Position numbers and translations under genes: made by a program. From an uncultured Aeromonadaceae bacterium (GTDB lineage: Bacteria; Pseudomonadota; Gammaproteobacteria; Enterobacterales; Aeromonadaceae), in the NCBI GenBank assembly GCA_945957385.1, contig CAMFKP010000012.1:1-64000 (forward strand): a stretch of DNA of 64,000 nt, in the 5' to 3' direction. Of this stretch, positions 9,360 through 18,675 are shown piece after piece. Within the stretch, counting starts at the first letter, position 1; every line of letters begins with the position of its first letter. The notes beneath the pieces were generated by a model, which did not search any database, was not told the origin of the DNA, and saw nothing but the letters and a program-made list of their open reading frames with translations.

Positions 9360-11285
9360 ATGACTTTATACCGACAACTTCTGGTCACCATGCTGGCGCT
9401 GTTTGCCACCTTGTTTGTGGCTGCCTATCTGGTTCAGTTCAACTCGACACGCGCCTATCTGGCCGGACAGCTCGAATTATCGGTCACCAGCACGGCTAAC
9501 TCGTTAGGGTTGGCATTGACGCCCTATTTGGAAACCGGTGATGCCGTTGGTGCCGAGTCGGTGATTAATGCTGCATTTGATGGCGGTTTTTACCGTCGTT
9601 TGCGCCTGGATTTGCTTGCCAGTCAGACAGTCATCCAGCGTGAAAATACGGCTGATATTCAAGGCGTGCCGCAATGGTTTTTATCCTTGCACCTGTTTCA
9701 GCCGGTTAGCTATGACTCAGTGCTGACATCTGGCTGGCTACAGCTGGGGAAGCTCAAGGTTGAAGGGCACCCTGGACAAGCCTATTTCGAGTTGTGGAAC
9801 GGCATGAGTCGCCTGTTCATCGCCTTTGTCATCACCTTTTTACTGGTGACCCTATTGCTGATGCGTGCACTGCAATATCTGCTTAAGCCTCTGGACGAAA
9901 TTTGCGTACAGGCGACAGAAATTGAACAACACCATTTTGGTCACGTGATTCCGTTACCCAGAACACTGGAACTACGTAAGGTCGTGCAAGCCATCAATAC
10001 CATGGCTGCCAAACTGGCGATGCAGTTCAAGGAGCAGGCTGAAGCGGCGGAGCAATTACGTGAGCGCGCATTTCGGGATGCCGTTTCCGGTTTGGGGAAT
10101 CGGGCCTATTTCGTTGGTCAAGTCAATGCATGGTTGGCGGAGTCCGGTCAGGGCGGCATCATGTTGGTTGCCGTCGATATGCTGGACGAAATCTATCGTG
10201 AAGAGGGCTATGCCGCTCGTGACAGCATGGTGAAGGCCGTCGCCAACAGCATGCAGGATGTCCTCAAAGTATATGAAGGGCATGCTTTGGCGCGTATTTC
10301 TGCAACCGAATATGCGGTTTTATTGCCGACGCTGGAGATGGGCGAGTTGCGGGAGGTCGCCGATCAAATTAACCGTACTATCGCTGAACTGGTGATCAAT
10401 CCGATTGAGCGCGAGATGGCTATTTCCGTGATTGGTGTAGCACCACGTGAACGTGATGATGATCTCTCGGTGATGCTGACCAAGGCAGACAGCGCATTAC
10501 GCCGTGCGCGTAGTGAGCGCCTGGGGGCTGTGGTGGTGGATAGCCGTGGCCAACATGATGACATAGGGCGTCTTGGCTGGCGTGATCTGTTACTCAATGC
10601 ATTGCATAACAAGCAACTGATGTTCAAGGTTCAGCCTGCGATCCTTCTGGTTAATCAACAGCCGCACCATGCCGAATTGTTTACCAGCATTCATCGTGAT
10701 GGCGAGGATTTCTTTGCTGGTCAGTTTATGCCGGCGGTTGAGCAGTTCAAGCTGGGCTCGGATTTTGATCGCTATGTGCTTGAGCAAGTGGGTAGTGAGT
10801 TGAGCCGTCACAAGGGGCTGCGCCTGGCCGTTAACCTCACTCAACACGCCATAGCGTCATCCGCTTTTCATGACTGGCTGGATAGCTATCTGCTGGCTCA
10901 TATCGGTTTGGCAAACCATCTGTTTTTCGAGTTGCCGGAGTCCGCTATTGTGCACTCCCGGAGCCAGGTTGAAGCCCTGCTGAGTGTAATTCGGCGCCAT
11001 AAATTCGAGTGGGGGGTTGATCAATATGGCCGCAACTTCCAATCGCTGGATTATCTGGAATCGCTGCATCCGGCTTATGTGAAGATTGATCATGGCTATA
11101 CCGGTATGGTGCTAAAGGAGGAGGGGGATCAGGCGTTCCTGTCAGCCGTCTGTCGGGCTGCCCACAATGCCGGCATTGTGACTATCGCCACCCGGGTTGA
11201 AAGCCAGGAGCAAGTCAATGCGTTGTCACGTTTGTTTGTTGATGGATACCAGGGCTTTATCTCGCCCCCTTATCCCCTGAACTAA
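9360..11285 (+). CDS. lapD: LapD-like c-di-GMP receptor (periplasmic domain, HAMP, degenerate GGDEF and EAL)
   Basis: N-terminal LapD_MoxY-like region, HAMP linker, RISATEYAVLL in place of GGDEF; operon position after lapG. Confidence 0.92.
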   Translation: MTLYRQLLVTMLALFATLFVAAYLVQFNSTRAYLAGQLELSVTSTANSLGLALTPYLETGDAVGAESVINAAFDGGFYRRLRLDLLASQTVIQRENTADIQGVPQWFLSLHLFQPVSYDSVLTSGWLQLGKLKVEGHPGQAYFELWNGMSRLFIAFVITFLLVTLLLMRALQYLLKPLDEICVQATEIEQHHFGHVIPLPRTLELRKVVQAINTMAAKLAMQFKEQAEAAEQLRERAFRDAVSGLGNRAYFVGQVNAWLAESGQGGIMLVAVDMLDEIYREEGYAARDSMVKAVANSMQDVLKVYEGHALARISATEYAVLLPTLEMGELREVADQINRTIAELVINPIEREMAISVIGVAPRERDDDLSVMLTKADSALRRARSERLGAVVVDSRGQHDDIGRLGWRDLLLNALHNKQLMFKVQPAILLVNQQPHHAELFTSIHRDGEDFFAGQFMPAVEQFKLGSDFDRYVLEQVGSELSRHKGLRLAVNLTQHAIASSAFHDWLDSYLLAHIGLANHLFFELPESAIVHSRSQVEALLSVIRRHKFEWGVDQYGRNFQSLDYLESLHPAYVKIDHGYTGMVLKEEGDQAFLSAVCRAAHNAGIVTIATRVESQEQVNALSRLFVDGYQGFISPPYPLN

Positions 11286-11290
11286 TCCGA

Positions 11291-11319
11291 AGGGGAGTCG
11301 GTGACTCCCCTCTTTTTTT
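11291..11319 (+). terminator. Terminator after lapD
   Basis: AGGGGAGTC-GGT-GACTCCCCT then CTTTTTTT. Confidence 0.85.
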
Positions 11320-11404
11320 CGTGAGTTTTCGAGTGAACCTGATGACCGACCGCCCTGGTCTACACTCTACGAAGGTTGCTACTCGTGTCGGTGCGAGGTC
11401 GTCC

Positions 11405-12178
11405 ATGTCGAGATGCCGTTATCTCCTGCTGGGGTGTTTGTTGTTATGCAGTAGTGGCCCTGCTAGTGCCGTGACGCTGGGATATGCCGATCATCCGTTT
11501 GCGCCGTACCAAACAGGTTATGGGCGGGAGCCTGCCGATCCCCCCGGCATGGCGGTTGAGTTGGTGTTGGAGTCGGCCCAACGGCTGGAATTGCCGGTGG
11601 TGCTAGAGCGGCTGCCCGTTCGGCGCTTGTTACAGTCCGTTCGCTATGGTTCGCTTGATGGGGTGTTCAGTTTTTCCTATTCCGCGGAGCGCAGTGGGTA
11701 TCTGGCTTTTCCTTTAACGCGTGATGGACAGATTGATGCCAGTAAGGCGTTGTTTGCTGTCGATTATACGGTTTTTACTCGTCCAGGCTTTGATCTCCAG
11801 CCGTTGACTCAGGGCATAGCGGCCCTGCGCCACTATCGGGTCGGTGTGCTCAAGGATTCCGCTGTCGCCGAATATCTCGAAGGCGAACACATTCCATTTG
11901 AAGTGGCGCGGACTCCTGAGCTTAATCTGGATAAGCTGCGCCATGGCCGGCTGGATATGGTGCTGGCTGCGGAGCAGCCAACATACCAGTTGATACAGTC
12001 TCTGGGCTGGCAGCGGGAGATCCGGGGCTCTAGTCGGCCGTTATTTCATTGGAACTATTTTCTGGTTTTCAACCGGGACTTTTACCTGCAGCACTGGTCG
12101 TTGTGCGAAGCCTGGTGGGCGCAAATCCAGCAGCGGCGCCCAAAAGTAGTACAGGCGCGGTCGCCCCTGTACCGCTGA
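11405..12178 (+). CDS. Periplasmic solute-binding (family 3-like) protein
   Basis: Signal peptide MSRCRYLLLGCLLLCSSGPASA; SBP-like fold motifs; start chosen at internal ATG. Confidence 0.7.
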   Translation: MSRCRYLLLGCLLLCSSGPASAVTLGYADHPFAPYQTGYGREPADPPGMAVELVLESAQRLELPVVLERLPVRRLLQSVRYGSLDGVFSFSYSAERSGYLAFPLTRDGQIDASKALFAVDYTVFTRPGFDLQPLTQGIAALRHYRVGVLKDSAVAEYLEGEHIPFEVARTPELNLDKLRHGRLDMVLAAEQPTYQLIQSLGWQREIRGSSRPLFHWNYFLVFNRDFYLQHWSLCEAWWAQIQQRRPKVVQARSPLYR

Positions 12179-12181
12179 GCT

Positions 12182-12568
12182 TCAGGCGCACAGTTCGATG
12201 CGATTGAGTTCTGGATCCAGGATGCAACTCTCATAGTAGCCATCTCCCGTCACCCTGGGGCCGCTGACACAGGTATAACCATCTTGTTGCAGCTGTTGTG
12301 TCAGCGAGTCAACCGCATCACGACTTCCGAGCGCCAGGGCGATGTGGCCCAGGCCGAGAAACTGACGTTCAACTTCGTTATGCCCGCTATTTACCTGTTC
12401 CCACTGCATCAGTTCAATGCGACAGCCACTGGCAAAGCGTAAAAAATAGGATTGAAAGCCACGGGCGTTGGTGTATTTGGCATTGCACTCTAGCGCAAAG
12501 TAGCGCTGGTAAAACGCCCGCATCTGCTCCAGATCCTGACACCAGATGGCAACGTGTTCGATATACAT
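12182..12568 (-). CDS. VOC/glyoxalase-like protein
   Basis: MYIEHVAIWCQDLEQMRAFYQRYFAL... LGHIALALGSRDAVD... SCILDPELNRIEL. Confidence 0.85.
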   Translation of the reverse strand: MYIEHVAIWCQDLEQMRAFYQRYFALECNAKYTNARGFQSYFLRFASGCRIELMQWEQVNSGHNEVERQFLGLGHIALALGSRDAVDSLTQQLQQDGYTCVSGPRVTGDGYYESCILDPELNRIELCA

Positions 12569-12580
12569 GCTGGCTCCTAA

Positions 12581-12739
12581 TTAGACATGGTGGCGATAGA
12601 GGCTGTCGGGGAGTTGCAGTGCGTGCCATTGCATCAGTTGTTCCAGGCGCACCAAGTTTTCCCGTGCGAGTGCCGAGCCTCTCAGACCCAACCATCTATG
12701 GAAAAAATGCAGTAATTGCTGATCATTTGCTCTTTTCAT
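12581..12739 (-). CDS. 52-aa small protein, SgrT-like candidate (not in supplied ORF track)
   Basis: Reverse-strand ORF MKRANDQQLLHFFHRWLGLRGSALARENLVRLEQLMQWHALQLPDSLYRHHV; RBS GGGAGT; divergent from sgrR; 12 nt before the VOC gene. Confidence 0.65.
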   Translation of the reverse strand: MKRANDQQLLHFFHRWLGLRGSALARENLVRLEQLMQWHALQLPDSLYRHHV

Positions 12740-12841
12740 TTTGGACTCCCGCTGGATGTTGTTCTTGCCTTTCGTGATTAATCATCGCTCTAATACGGGA
12801 ACATAAAAATTGCTCACTTTTTTATTTGGAGTTCCTCTTTT

Positions 12842-14530
12842 ATGTCGGGGCGCCTCGAACACTATTACCAACGTCTGCTGGAACTGCATGGTCTGGCGCC
12901 GGTATCCACCACGTTGCAACAGCTGGCGGAACAGCTGTGCTGCTCGCGGCGCCACGTGCGATCCTTGCTGGGGGCCATGGTACAAGCCGGCTGGCTCGAG
13001 TGGCAGGCGGAGCCGGGACGGGGTAAACATTCGCACCTGCGGTGTCGGGTGGCACAGGATGCCTTTCGGCGCCATCAGGCTCGACACTTGTTGGCCGAGG
13101 GCAAGTTACAACAGGCGGTAGCCACGGTCGGCGCCTCGCCTGAGGAGATCTCCCGTTTTATTCTCTCGGAATGTGGCCGCGTGACCGAGGGCGAGCGCCA
13201 ACTGTTGCGGGTTCCCTATTACCGCCCGTTGCCATCCCTACTGCCGGGGCAACCACTTCGACGTTCCGAGGCTCATCTAGTCCGGCAGGTGTTCAATGGG
13301 CTGACCCGGGTAAATGAGGAAAACGGGGAAGTCGAGCCGGACCTGGCTCATCACTGGCTCGCGGTGTCGCCGCTGTGCTGGCATTTTTTCTTGCGGCCCG
13401 CGGTGCGTTTTCATGATGGCCGTCGGCTACAGGCAGCCGATGTGGTCGCATCGCTGCAGATGGCGAGTACTCTGCCGCTATTTCAGCATCTGTTTCAAAT
13501 TAACGCGCTATCGTCGCGGCAGATCGAGATTTGCCTAACCAGCGAGGATGTTCACTTGCCCTGGTTGCTGGCCCAAACCGATGCCATGATCCAGCCCGCC
13601 AGCTGCGTGCATCAAAAAGATCTTGCTGGGCGTCACCCGTTGGGATCCGGTCCATATCAAGTGGCGGAAAATAGCAACGAGCGGTTGCGGCTGCTGGCGT
13701 TTGATGACTATTTCGGCTTGCGTGCGTTGCTGGATGAGGTCGATATCTGGATGTGGCCGGCGCTGGCACAGCAACTGGAGCTTGGCGAACGACAGGTCTG
13801 TGGTCTCGAAGTGAGCACGATGAGTGATCTGGCGGGCGATAACCAGGAGATGGCCCTGGAACAGGGGGGCTATTTCCTGCTCTATGATCCGCGCAGTCCG
13901 CAATTACGGGCCGAGCCCAGTCGTCGCTGGCTACAGCAACAGCTGGCGCCGTGGCAATTGATGGCGGCAGTGCCGGCCGGTTACCGCCGTTACTGGGCTC
14001 CGGCCTACAGCTTGTTGCCGCACTGGCTGCACGCAGCGCCAGAGTCGGACGCGCTCTTGCCGGTGCCTGAGATCCGGCATCTAACGTTGGCTTACTACGA
14101 GCAGCAGCCGGAATACGTACTGCTGGCTGAACAGGTTGCCACGCGTCTGCGGCCGTTTGGTATCAGGGTCGATTGCCTGGAGCTCGACTATGCCACCTGG
14201 TGGCGCGGTGAAGCGGATGCGGATCTGTGGCTCGGCTCGGTCAATTTCCAGGCGCCTGCGGAGACGGGGCTGGCCGCCTGGCTACTGGGGACGCCGCTTC
14301 TTCGGGCTGTGATCTGTGGGGGAGACGAGGCATGCCTTGCCCGTTGGCAGCAACAGTGGCAGCAAGGCGTTCTGGCTCCGGTCGAGCTGATGAAAGCGGT
14401 CATGGTGCTGGGCTGGCTGCAGCCGTTATTTCATCACTGGCTGCGCTTGCAGGGGCCGGCCCAGGCGCGAGGCGTACGTCTCAACAACCTGGGCTGGTTC
14501 GATTTCAAATCGGTGTGGTTGAAACCTTGA
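12842..14530 (+). CDS. sgrR: SgrR-family transcriptional regulator (N-terminal wHTH + SBP family 5-like domain)
   Basis: LEHYYQRLLELHG...TTLQQLAEQLCCSRRHVRSLL; C-terminal SBP_bac_5-like region (VRQVFNGLTRVNEENGEVEPDLAHHW). Confidence 0.9.
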   Translation: MSGRLEHYYQRLLELHGLAPVSTTLQQLAEQLCCSRRHVRSLLGAMVQAGWLEWQAEPGRGKHSHLRCRVAQDAFRRHQARHLLAEGKLQQAVATVGASPEEISRFILSECGRVTEGERQLLRVPYYRPLPSLLPGQPLRRSEAHLVRQVFNGLTRVNEENGEVEPDLAHHWLAVSPLCWHFFLRPAVRFHDGRRLQAADVVASLQMASTLPLFQHLFQINALSSRQIEICLTSEDVHLPWLLAQTDAMIQPASCVHQKDLAGRHPLGSGPYQVAENSNERLRLLAFDDYFGLRALLDEVDIWMWPALAQQLELGERQVCGLEVSTMSDLAGDNQEMALEQGGYFLLYDPRSPQLRAEPSRRWLQQQLAPWQLMAAVPAGYRRYWAPAYSLLPHWLHAAPESDALLPVPEIRHLTLAYYEQQPEYVLLAEQVATRLRPFGIRVDCLELDYATWWRGEADADLWLGSVNFQAPAETGLAAWLLGTPLLRAVICGGDEACLARWQQQWQQGVLAPVELMKAVMVLGWLQPLFHHWLRLQGPAQARGVRLNNLGWFDFKSVWLKP

Positions 14531-14535
14531 ACCGA

Positions 14536-15012
14536 TTATTCGAGCAGGCTACGCAACATCCACGCGGTCTTTTCATGTAACTGGATGCGTTGGGTCAGCA
14601 AATCGGCGGTGGCCTCATCCTGCGCCTTGTCGACCAGTTCAAACAGCGAACGGGCGGTACGCACCACCGCCTCTTGGCCACTCACCAGCTGGGCGATCAT
14701 CTCGGTGGCTTTCGGCACTCCATCACTTTCGGCAATCGAGGTCAGCGCACTGAACTCCTTGTAGGTGCCGGGCGCGAAGCAGCCGAGGGCACGGATACGT
14801 TCGGCGATCAGATCCACCGCCAAGGCCAGCTCGTTGTACTGGGTTTCAAACATCAGGTGCAACGTCTGGAACATGGGGCCGGTTACGTTCCAATGGAAGT
14901 AATGGGTCTTCAGGTACAGGGTATAGGTGTCGGCCAGCAATCGAGACAAGCCATCGGCAATCGCGTGGCGGTCGGTTTCACTGATACCAATATTGATGCT
15001 TTGTGTGCTCAT
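14536..15012 (-). CDS. dps: Dps-family DNA-binding/ferritin-like protein
   Basis: [39 protein letters not shown]. Confidence 0.95.
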   Translation of the reverse strand: MSTQSINIGISETDRHAIADGLSRLLADTYTLYLKTHYFHWNVTGPMFQTLHLMFETQYNELALAVDLIAERIRALGCFAPGTYKEFSALTSIAESDGVPKATEMIAQLVSGQEAVVRTARSLFELVDKAQDEATADLLTQRIQLHEKTAWMLRSLLE

Positions 15013-15127
15013 GTTTTTTCTCCATCAGGATGTCGGGTCTTCATCGGCTACTGGAGTCACTATAAGACCCAATTTTTAGTAAGGATAATGAATCCTTTCG
15101 CTCATCCTAATCGAAAAATACGAACGC

Positions 15128-15526
15128 TTATTCGCTCTTGTCGTAAGGAAACCGATAATGACCGTAACGAATGACAAACACACACACCGCCAGCAGCAAG
15201 GCTGTGCCGGCGACGCCGAGCAGGCGTAGCGAGTCCATCTCTTTCATGTCCAGGATCAGATAACGGGCCAGGGCCACGATGGCGATATACAGCGGAATGC
15301 GGATTGGCAGCTTGCCCATCTCCAGATACATGGCCACCATCGCCAGTACCTCCAGATAGATGAACAGCATCAGCAGATCGGCCAGCGCCACGTTCATCAC
15401 GGCGATCATGCTGTAGACCTGATGGCCAATTGCAAAAATGGTCGAGATGGCAACAATCAGCAGGCCGATCAGTTGGGCCCACTCCAGTAATTTATGTCCG
15501 GCGTCCTGCATCAGTTTTTGTGGCAT
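15128..15526 (-). CDS. PsiE-family (phosphate-starvation-inducible) membrane protein
   Basis: Four-TM protein with LLMLFIYLEVLAMVAMYLEMGKLPIRIPLYIAIVALARYLI. Confidence 0.85.
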   Translation of the reverse strand: MPQKLMQDAGHKLLEWAQLIGLLIVAISTIFAIGHQVYSMIAVMNVALADLLMLFIYLEVLAMVAMYLEMGKLPIRIPLYIAIVALARYLILDMKEMDSLRLLGVAGTALLLAVCVFVIRYGHYRFPYDKSE

Positions 15527-15594
15527 GCGTTAATGCTCTGTTACGAAAATGTGGTGGTTATGATGACAATAAAGTGTGATGCATATCAAGAATT

Positions 15595-17592
15595 TCATCC
15601 CAGTTGGCGCCGCAACGCACGCCATTGCCGGCGCCGCAGCTGACGCTGGCCGGCATCGTCACGGCCCCCGGCTGGCATGTAACGCCGTTGCACAAAGGTC
15701 GCGGTCAGCTCCGCCAATGCCGGCACGGCCCGACAACCTTGCTGCTGCAACCGTTGCAGGTAGTGCTGCGGTGTTTCGCCCTCGTGCCGCGGGTAGCCGG
15801 CACGTGCCAGCAACTGGCAGGCCCGTTGGTAGTGGCGCAACCAGGGATCCTGCGGTGTACGGCGCTGTCGCAGCCAGTATCCACCCCAGATCAGCGCCGC
15901 GCAGAGGCCGGCGCCGGCTAACAACCCCAGCGCCCGACGCCACAAGCTGTCGCCAAATAACTGCTTGAGGAATGCCTCCTGGCGGGTGTGGTCGTAATTG
16001 AGAACCCACAGACTCCAGTGATAGTCGATGTTGGCCAGCATCAGGCGCAACGTGTTCAATAACATCACATGGCGATAGCGTGACAGGCTAAAGGGATCCT
16101 GTGCAATGAAGTCGCCTTCGCCCAGCAGCGTATCCAGCCCCTGGGTCAGACGGTCCGGCGCCACCATCATGGTGGGATCGACGCGTTGCCAACCGCCCGC
16201 CAGCCACACCTCGACCCAGGCGTGAGCATCGAATTGATGCACGCTCACCAGCTTCTCCTGTGGTTGGTATTCGCCACCCAGATAGCCGCCGACCAGGCGT
16301 GCCGGTATGCCGGCGGCGCGTAGCAGAAACGCCAGTGCACTAGCGTAGTGGGCGCAGAAGCCCTCTTTATTGCGGAACAGCAGCTGATCGATGCCATCTT
16401 GCGTGCCCATGGCCACCGGATTCAGCGTGTAGCGAAAGCCACTGTCGCGCAAATAGGCCATCGCCTGTTGCAACAGCTGTTTGTCATCCGGGTAGCGTTG
16501 ACGCCAGCGTTGAGCCAGCGCGCGGGTCAGCGGATTGCCGTGCGCCGGCAGCTGCAGGGTGTCTGCGCGCCGGCGGGCACTGAGCCGAGGCTCCAGCGGC
16601 TGATCGGCGTGCCACTGCAGCGTGAAGCGGGCCTTCTGTAGCAGCGGAAGGCGGCTGAGCAGCACGCCGGTCGGGGTGCGAACCAGATTGGGCTCCTGGC
16701 TGACACTGCCTTCGAGCGTATAGAGCCAGCTCTGGTTGCTCGGCTCGGTCAGCAGCTGATAGCCCTGGCCGACCCCGCCAGGGGCGGGCATCGGTAGCTC
16801 ACCGGCTAACGCCTGCTGCTGCCACAGGGTCTGCAGATAGGATTGCTGCCAGGCGTGGCCATCAAACTGTTCATACACCAGAGTGCGCCAATAGCGAGCC
16901 TGCGGCGGCGGTGCATCAAAGCGGGCGCGGAACACCAGCTCGCTCGACTGCGTCAACTGACTGATCTGTTCCGGGTTAATCTGCTCGCTGAGCCCGGTCT
17001 TGGCCTGGCGGGCATCCGGCATTTTCCATAACGGATCCAGGCGCGGCATGATGACGAAAAACAGCAGCATCAGCGGCAGGCTCTGCAGCAATAACACGCT
17101 GGCTTGGCGTAACTGCGGACGCGCCGGCGCCGGGTAGTAGAGCGACAGTAAGGCGGCCAGATTCAGCGTCACCATCGCCAGCAGGTAAAACAGCATCAGC
17201 CAGTGCTGGTGATAGACAAACGTCAGCGCGCCGAGGAAAAACAGCGCCAGGATATGGCCGCCAATGTCGCGCCGGTGGCGACACTCGACAAACTTCAACG
17301 CACTGGCGACGACCAGCAGATTGAGCATGGCGTTCAGCAGGCCGGCGTGGCGCGAGATGAGCAAGATGCCGATGCCGCACAGCAGAGCCAGGCTGTTGAG
17401 CAGACGACGGGACGGCAGCGGCCAGCGACGGAGCAGATTGCCGCTGCGCCAGCCGATCGCCAGCAGGCTGACCAGGTAGACCAGCAGGTTCAGCTCGCCA
17501 TACAGCGGTAGCAGTGCCAGCAGGTAGCTGGCACACAGGCAGGCCAGTGTGACCCGGGTTTGAGCCCCGTTTTGATGCCATTCACGTTGCAT
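15595..17592 (-). CDS. TgpA-like transmembrane transglutaminase
   Basis: N-terminal TM bundle; EGFCAHYASALAFLLRAAGIPARLVGGYLGGEY...DAHAWVEVWLAGGWQRVDPT; C-terminal DUF4129-like. Confidence 0.92.
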   Translation of the reverse strand: MQREWHQNGAQTRVTLACLCASYLLALLPLYGELNLLVYLVSLLAIGWRSGNLLRRWPLPSRRLLNSLALLCGIGILLISRHAGLLNAMLNLLVVASALKFVECRHRRDIGGHILALFFLGALTFVYHQHWLMLFYLLAMVTLNLAALLSLYYPAPARPQLRQASVLLLQSLPLMLLFFVIMPRLDPLWKMPDARQAKTGLSEQINPEQISQLTQSSELVFRARFDAPPPQARYWRTLVYEQFDGHAWQQSYLQTLWQQQALAGELPMPAPGGVGQGYQLLTEPSNQSWLYTLEGSVSQEPNLVRTPTGVLLSRLPLLQKARFTLQWHADQPLEPRLSARRRADTLQLPAHGNPLTRALAQRWRQRYPDDKQLLQQAMAYLRDSGFRYTLNPVAMGTQDGIDQLLFRNKEGFCAHYASALAFLLRAAGIPARLVGGYLGGEYQPQEKLVSVHQFDAHAWVEVWLAGGWQRVDPTMMVAPDRLTQGLDTLLGEGDFIAQDPFSLSRYRHVMLLNTLRLMLANIDYHWSLWVLNYDHTRQEAFLKQLFGDSLWRRALGLLAGAGLCAALIWGGYWLRQRRTPQDPWLRHYQRACQLLARAGYPRHEGETPQHYLQRLQQQGCRAVPALAELTATFVQRRYMPAGGRDDAGQRQLRRRQWRALRRQLG

Positions 17593-17646
17593 TCTGTACC
17601 TGCCTACTCACAGTCCAAACTCCTGGCATCTGCCTTGAGGGCGGTG

Positions 17647-18675
17647 TTAACCGACATACAGCGCCAGACGCATCAGCGCCTGCTCCTTGTGGGCGGCACC
17701 CTGGCCCGGTGCCAGTTGATTCCGGCCCAGCGCCAGCCCGTAAGTGATGCCGCGTTGCTCCAGTTGCAACACCGCATGGGTCAGGTAGCCCAGCCGCTCC
17801 TCGGTCTGCTGGCCGGGCGTCATTTGCAGGCGTAACCAGAGCCCCTGCTGCGGCTGGCCGGCAAAGGCTTTACTGTGCCAACCACGGCCTTGAGCCACCT
17901 GTTTCCAGGCGATGCGGCTCAGCGATTCGCCGGGGCGATAGGGTTGCAAGCCGGCCAGCTCGCTTGCGACACTGTGTTGCGTCTGGCGTCCGGCCGCGGC
18001 GCTCGGCTCCGCCGCGCGACTGGCGCCGTCGCTGGCCGCCGGTTCGCCGGGGCCGGGGTGCAGCGTCGGCGTCCAGGCTAGCGGCCGCGGGTAGATTAGC
18101 CAGCGGTGATCGACGGCTAATGAACTCCAGCAGTGCAGCAGCCCCAGGGGATAGTCACTGCCCAGATGCAAGCGCCCCGGCGTCAGCCAGCCGCGCCGCG
18201 TTGGTTGAAACAGCACCCCCAGCGTGGTGCTTTCCGTGCTGCTGGCCAGCTCTTCGCCGGTGGCGTCGGCACAACGGATCTGCAGCGCATACCGCGGCCG
18301 TTCGCTCTCCAGGCGCAGCGCCAGCCGTGAGGCCTCGCCAACAAAGCCTGGCTCGGGTGGCAACAGGGTCAGACGCAGGCCGGCCAGATTGCGGTAACAG
18401 TGGCCGAGCACGGTGACAAACAGGCTGGCCAGCAAAAAGGCGAGGGCGAGGATCAGGTTGTTCTGATAGTTGGTGCCAAGCAGGAACAGCGCCAGCACCA
18501 GCAGCAGATAGAGCAGACCGAGGCGGGTTGGCAGGATAAACAGCTGCTGATGACGCAGCTGCCACTGCTGGGCCGGCGGCAGACGCCGATCCAGCCAGCG
18601 CTGGTAGTAAGCGCGCAGCGTGGCAAAGCGCGCGTGCCGCGGCGGGCGGGAGTCGGGGCGCGCGGCGTGCATCAT
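17647..18675 (-). CDS. DUF58-domain protein
   Basis: Two N-terminal TMs; YRPGESLSRIAWKQVAQGRGWHSKAF; operon with MoxR and TgpA. Confidence 0.85.
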   Translation of the reverse strand: MMHAARPDSRPPRHARFATLRAYYQRWLDRRLPPAQQWQLRHQQLFILPTRLGLLYLLLVLALFLLGTNYQNNLILALAFLLASLFVTVLGHCYRNLAGLRLTLLPPEPGFVGEASRLALRLESERPRYALQIRCADATGEELASSTESTTLGVLFQPTRRGWLTPGRLHLGSDYPLGLLHCWSSLAVDHRWLIYPRPLAWTPTLHPGPGEPAASDGASRAAEPSAAAGRQTQHSVASELAGLQPYRPGESLSRIAWKQVAQGRGWHSKAFAGQPQQGLWLRLQMTPGQQTEERLGYLTHAVLQLEQRGITYGLALGRNQLAPGQGAAHKEQALMRLALYVG

